A stretch of DNA of 64,000 nucleotides from HXMU1420-2 sp034670145 (lineage in GTDB: Bacteria; Pseudomonadota; Alphaproteobacteria; Rhodobacterales; Rhodobacteraceae). Position 1 is the first letter of the stretch, and every line of letters starts with the position of its first letter. The notes beneath the pieces were generated by a model that was not told the DNA's origin, searched no databases, and saw only the letters and a list, made by a program, of their open reading frames with translations. The position numbers and the translations under genes are program-made. This document shows positions 60,768 through 64,000 of the stretch, piece by piece. The stretch is from positions 186,001 to 250,000 of the forward strand of contig JAXMOA010000001.1 of NCBI GenBank assembly GCA_034670145.1. Reading direction: 5' to 3'.

Positions 60768-62071
60768 CAGAGGCGGGTCACACCCCCTCCGACGCCCCGC
60801 CCCCCGGCGCGCAACGCGTGTTGTTGCTCGGGGCCGATGGCTTCATCGGGCGCCACATCGCCTTTGCCCTGCGCGACGCCGGGCACGAGGTGATCGCCTG
60901 CGCCCGTCGCCCGGACCGGCTGGCCCGCATGGGGTTCACCACCCTGCGCGCCGACCTCACCGCGCCGGCAACCCATGATCCCGGCTTCTGGCGCGCACCG
61001 CTGGACAAGGTCACGGCCGTCATCAACGCCGCCGGCCTGCTCAACGGATCCGAGCGTCAGTTTCAGGCCGTCCACCAGACCGCGCCGGGCGCGCTCTACG
61101 CGGCGATGCCCGCAGAGTGCCAATTGCTGCTGATCTCGGCGACGGGGATTGAAACCGCCACGACCCCTTTCGCCCGCCACCGCCGCACCGGCGAAACCCT
61201 GGCCCAACAGCACAACGGCATCGTGCTGCGACCTGGGCTCGTTTTGGGAGAGACCTCATATGGCGGCTCCTCGCTGCTGCGCGCACTCGCCGCTTGTCCT
61301 TTGGTCACACCTGTGGTAGGCGATGGAGCCCAACCCTTCAATCCGATCCATGCCGAAGACCTGGCCGCCCTGCTGCTGCGCCTGCTGCAAGAGCGCGCCA
61401 GTCCCGACATCTACGCCATAGGCGGCCCCGAAACATGCGCACAGGCCGATATGGTGCGCGCCTATCGGTCCTGGCTGGGGCTGCCTGCCGCGCCGCTCTT
61501 GCGCCTGCCACTGCCCCTCGCTCGTCTGGTCGGCCGGATCGGAGACGTTCTGCGCCTTGGCCCAATCTCTGCCACCGCCGTCGCACAGCTCACCGCCGGG
61601 GTGATATCCGAACCTGATCCGCGCCTGCCCGCATCGCGCCCCTTCTCGGCCTTCCACCGCGCCAGACCCGCCGGCAGTCAGGACCTCTGGCACGCCCGCC
61701 TTTACCTGATGCGCCCGGTCCTGCGGCTGACACTGGCCCTGCTCTGGATCGCCTCCGGCCTGCTCGGCCTGACCCTGCCCGCCGCCCAGTTCCTGCCCCT
61801 GATCTCGCCGCACCCGGCCCTCAGCGACACCGCGCTCATCGCCCTGGCCCGCCTCGGAGGCCTCGCCGACCTCGCCATCGCTCTGGCCCTGCTGCGCGGC
61901 TGGCGCCTGCCGCTCATGGCCGCCGTCCAGGGCGCGCTCGTCCTCGGCTACACCCTCACCTTCAGCCTCCTCGCCCCGGCGCTCTGGCTGTTGCCCCTCG
62001 GCGGCCTGCTCAAAAACCTGCCCATCCTGGCCCTCATCACCCTGCACGCCATCCTCGAGGACGAACGCTGA
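60764..62071 (+). CDS. NAD-dependent epimerase/SDR fused to DoxX-like membrane domain
   Basis: 435 residues. N-terminal Rossmann domain (VLLLGADGFIGRHIAFAL, about 19-36, then atypical SDR sequence) up to about 300, followed by four TM helices (about 320-430) resembling DoxX-like proteins. It uses a GTG start overlapping the mtaP stop (GTGA). Its stop overlaps the DUF2269 gene. Predicted membrane-bound NAD(P)-binding protein of unknown substrate. Confidence 0.85.
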   Translation: MTEAGHTPSDAPPPGAQRVLLLGADGFIGRHIAFALRDAGHEVIACARRPDRLARMGFTTLRADLTAPATHDPGFWRAPLDKVTAVINAAGLLNGSERQFQAVHQTAPGALYAAMPAECQLLLISATGIETATTPFARHRRTGETLAQQHNGIVLRPGLVLGETSYGGSSLLRALAACPLVTPVVGDGAQPFNPIHAEDLAALLLRLLQERASPDIYAIGGPETCAQADMVRAYRSWLGLPAAPLLRLPLPLARLVGRIGDVLRLGPISATAVAQLTAGVISEPDPRLPASRPFSAFHRARPAGSQDLWHARLYLMRPVLRLTLALLWIASGLLGLTLPAAQFLPLISPHPALSDTALIALARLGGLADLAIALALLRGWRLPLMAAVQGALVLGYTLTFSLLAPALWLLPLGGLLKNLPILALITLHAILEDER

Positions 62072-62535
62072 TGGACCCATACCTCCTCGCCAAATGGCTC
62101 CACATCCTCAGCTCCACAGTGCTCTTTGGCACCGGCATCGGCACCGCCTTCCAGATGGTGCGCGCCATGACCACCCAGGACGCCAGCCACATCCACCAAA
62201 CCGCCTCCGGCGTCGTCCTCGCCGACTGGCTGTTCACCGTGCCCGCCGGCCTGGCTCAGCCCCTCTCCGGCCTCTGGCTCATCCACCTCCAGGGCTGGTC
62301 CCTGACCGAGCCATGGCTCCTCGCCGCCTTCGCGCTCTACCTCCTGGCCTTCGCCTGCTGGGCCCCCGTCGCCCGCCTGCAAATCCGCATCCGAGACCTC
62401 ACCCGCAACACGCCCTCCGTCCCGCCAGAGGCAAACCGCCTCTACCGCATCTGGTTCGCCCTCGGCTGGCCCGCCTTCCTGGCCCTTGTCGCCATCTACT
62501 GGCTCATGATCGCCAAACCAGACCTTGCCCTCTGA
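62071..62535 (+). CDS. DUF2269 membrane protein
   Basis: 154 residues, four TM helices; begins DPYLLAKWLHILSSTVLFGTGIGTAF and contains DWLFTVPAGLAQPLSGLWL, as in DUF2269. Starts inside the stop codon of the SDR-DoxX fusion, which suggests that the two work together in the membrane. Function unknown. Confidence 0.88.
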   Translation: MDPYLLAKWLHILSSTVLFGTGIGTAFQMVRAMTTQDASHIHQTASGVVLADWLFTVPAGLAQPLSGLWLIHLQGWSLTEPWLLAAFALYLLAFACWAPVARLQIRIRDLTRNTPSVPPEANRLYRIWFALGWPAFLALVAIYWLMIAKPDLAL

Positions 62536-62578
62536 TCCAAAAGCTGGCTTTCATCACCAAAACCGCAGGAGACCCCAA

Positions 62579-63217
62579 ATGCCCCTCGACCTCTGGCTCG
62601 CCTTCGTCGCCGCCTCCCTGGCATTGCTGCTCCTGCCCGGCCCCACAATCCTGCTCGTCCTCAGCTACGCCCTGTCCAAAGGGCGCAGCGTCGCGCTCGC
62701 CTGCGCAGTGGGCGTCGGCGTCGGAGACCTGATCGCCATGTCCGCCTCCCTCGCCGGGCTCGGCGCGCTCGTCGCAGCCTCCGCAACCGCCTTTTCCCTG
62801 CTGAAATGGATCGGCGCCGCCTACCTCGTCTGGCTCGGCCTCAAACTGTTCCGCAGCGCCCACAGCCAGGGCCCGGCCGCCCTCCCGGGGTTGCCACAGA
62901 CCCAGGACATCACCCCGCGCGGCGTCTTTGCCCATGCCGCAGCGGTCACCGCCCTCAACCCCAAATCCATCGCCTTTTTCATCGCCTTCGTGCCACAGTT
63001 CATCCGGCCAGAGGCCAGCCTCCTGCCCCAGTTCGGCATCCTGATCGCAACATTCGTCGGTCTGGCCATGCTCAACGCCCTGGCCTACGCCCTGCTCGCA
63101 GACCGCCTGCGCCGGACCATCAACCGCCCCGGCGTACTGCGCGGCCTCACCCGCACGGGCGGCGTCACCCTGATCGGCATGGGACTCGCAACAGCCTTGC
63201 TGCGACGCCCCGCCTGA
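62579..63217 (+). CDS. LysE family amino-acid exporter (RhtB-like)
   Basis: 212 residues, six TM helices. LysE/RhtB family: LALLLLPGPTILLVLSYALSKGRSVAL (PGP motif), WIGAAYLVWLGLKLFR and a C-terminal TM. Start ATG at 62579 after CAGGAGA. It exports amino acids or similar metabolites. 43 bp after the DUF2269 stop. Confidence 0.92.
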   Translation: MPLDLWLAFVAASLALLLLPGPTILLVLSYALSKGRSVALACAVGVGVGDLIAMSASLAGLGALVAASATAFSLLKWIGAAYLVWLGLKLFRSAHSQGPAALPGLPQTQDITPRGVFAHAAAVTALNPKSIAFFIAFVPQFIRPEASLLPQFGILIATFVGLAMLNALAYALLADRLRRTINRPGVLRGLTRTGGVTLIGMGLATALLRRPA

Positions 63218-63282
63218 CCAAACTGGCCTGAACGAACTGGCCTGACCAAACTGGCCAGCCCCAAACCCAACGCCCGACAGAC

Positions 63283-63453
63283 CTAGCCGCCCGCGTGTTC
63301 TTTCATGAATTTGCGGATAAAGGCCCGGATTTCGCGCGCCGCGCTGGTGTCCAACTCTTTGCACAAATCAACAAAGGCATCCCGTTCTTCTTTGTCCAGA
63401 CGCAGAACCAACTGGCTATCTTTCTTGGATGACTTCACGTCTTTTTTGCTCAC
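63283..63453 (-). CDS. Small ribbon-helix-helix-like regulator
   Basis: 56 residues from a GTG at 63453 (CAGGAAGAG upstream). Sequence: a lysine/serine N-terminus, then SQLVLRLDKEERDAFVDLCKELDTSAAREIRAFIRKFM, which reads as a beta strand followed by two helices of the MetJ/Arc (RHH) fold. Probably binds DNA as a dimer. Longer frame to 63510 would extend into the AT-rich promoter and is rejected. Divergent from the 43-aa ORF; operator-like repeats lie between. Confidence 0.7.
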   Translation of the reverse strand: MSKKDVKSSKKDSQLVLRLDKEERDAFVDLCKELDTSAAREIRAFIRKFMKEHAGG

Positions 63454-63478
63454 TGTCTCTTCCTGGCCTTGACGGTAA

Positions 63479-63508
63479 CGTATATTTATTGTATATACAT
63501 TGCATATC
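63479..63508. promoter_or_regulatory. Three TATAT-type repeats at 11-bp spacing, candidate RHH operator
   Basis: CGTATATT (63479), TGTATATA (63490) and TGCATATC (63501) repeat every 11 bp in an AT-rich island 26 bases upstream of the RHH start. TGTATATACA (63490-63499) is a perfect palindrome. One-turn spacing fits cooperative binding by RHH dimers, probably autoregulation. Confidence 0.55.
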
Positions 63509-63555
63509 ACTTGTCGATATTACTCGACCCTCAGGAAAATTGAAAGGACACAGAT

Positions 63556-63687
63556 ATGACACTCCTTGCGGCAAAAACGTTCCTCACAACCGACCGGATG
63601 GACTGGCACAAACCCCACCTGCCCTGGGTGGCAGAAACCTTCTACCGCCGCTTCAACCCCTTCTACAGCAAAAGCCGCGATGACTGA
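63556..63687 (+). CDS. Possible 43-residue small protein
   Basis: MTLLAAKTFLTTDRMDWHKPH... is encoded by a short frame with AAAGGA seven bases before the ATG and ends RRFNPFYSKSRDD. Aromatic and basic (WHKPHLPWVAETFYRRFNPFY). Shares the promoter region with the RHH gene. Good third-position GC bias supports translation, but no family is known. Confidence 0.5.
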   Translation: MTLLAAKTFLTTDRMDWHKPHLPWVAETFYRRFNPFYSKSRDD

Positions 63688-63818
63688 GCGCGCGCCCAAA
63701 GCCGCCGCAAATTGACCCACACGGGCGATATCGACCCAGATCCGCCCGCGCCCCCCTTGAAACACCACCGCGCTTGCGTCAAACCGGCAACGGTTTCACG
63801 ACAGACAGGCGCCGCAAA

Positions 63819-64000
63819 ATGCCCCCATCCGTATCCGTCCGCGACTATATCCGCACGATCGTCGATTTCCCGCACGAGGGCATCCTGTTTCGCGATGTCA
63901 CCACGCTCTTTGCCGACCCGCGCGGGTTCCGCATGGCCATTGACCAGATGCTGCACCCCTACGCCGGAATGCAAATCGACAAGGTCGTCGGCCTCGAAGC
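63819..64000 (+). CDS. apt: Adenine phosphoribosyltransferase, 3' end outside window
   Basis: First 60 codons. The N-terminus (VSVRDYIRTIVDFPHEGILFRDVTTLFADP) is characteristic of Apt, which makes AMP from adenine and PRPP, and then MLHPYAGMQIDKVVGLEA begins the PRPP-fold strand. Completes adenine salvage with mtaP upstream. The active-site PRPP loop lies beyond the window. Confidence 0.93.
   Translation, partial: MPPSVSVRDYIRTIVDFPHEGILFRDVTTLFADPRGFRMAIDQMLHPYAGMQIDKVVGLE

Noticed and set aside
63283..63687. Classical toxin-antitoxin operon
   Set aside because: The two small genes are divergent, not tandem, and neither matches a known toxin.

Overview
The window is GC-rich, gene-dense chromosomal DNA with a strong C/G third-position bias. 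Products and local gene orders (uvrC/pgsA/moaD/moaE, an S49 peptidase with a small CxxC protein, a two-ATPase sugar importer, a lone creatinase, mtaP near apt) point to a marine alphaproteobacterium of the Rhodobacteraceae (roseobacter group). About 68 protein genes are supported. No rRNA, tRNA, CRISPR array, insertion sequence or phage gene was recognised. The window cuts a DUF167-type gene at its left edge and apt at its right edge.

Layout. 0-14.5 kb: metabolic and housekeeping genes (HDAC-like amidohydrolase, nitroreductase, EI24/CysZ-like membrane protein, Tas-like aldo/keto reductase, GNAT enzyme, lone ImuA-like protein, MFS carrier, methionyl-tRNA synthetase, acyl-CoA ligase, amidase, IlvD/Edd dehydratase). 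14.5-24.9 kb: mostly leftward genes, including a 2H phosphoesterase, the uvrC-gph-pgsA-moaD-moaE run, a pteridine-reductase-like SDR, a Ca2+/Na+ antiporter coupled to a tiny CxxC protein and an S49 peptidase, an ABC-2 exporter and a CoxG-like protein. 25-32 kb: a DMT carrier, then a complete peptide/opine-type ABC importer operon ending in a metallophosphodiesterase.

32.1-49.5 kb is the most distinctive part. It is a divergent catabolic locus around a LacI-type regulator and a TGAGGT-containing inverted repeat. Leftward lie a FucU/RbsD mutarotase, DhaK, DhaL, a fused DhaK-DhaL kinase and a SnoaL-flavin monooxygenase fusion. Rightward lie lacI, a TIM-barrel sugar isomerase/epimerase, a Gfo/Idh/MocA dehydrogenase, a CUT1 sugar importer with two different ATPases, a small membrane protein, a PfkB kinase, a Tm-1-like/UPF0261 protein and a cupin. 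The two ATPases have complementary defects (one lacks the switch histidine, the other has a degraded signature), so the heterodimer should have one canonical and one degenerate ATP site. The locus looks like uptake plus oxidation/isomerisation plus phosphorylation of a short-chain keto-sugar, polyol or glycoside. The substrate cannot be read from sequence.

49.6-64 kb returns to mixed genes: lysC, small periplasmic and cytoplasmic proteins, NUDIX, EcsC, GNAT, a flavin reductase, an acetyltransferase, a convincing creatinase, a SulP-STAS anion transporter, MTA phosphorylase followed by an SDR-DoxX fusion and a DUF2269 protein, a LysE exporter, a ribbon-helix-helix-like regulator with three operator-like repeats at 11-bp spacing, a 43-codon ORF and the start of apt.
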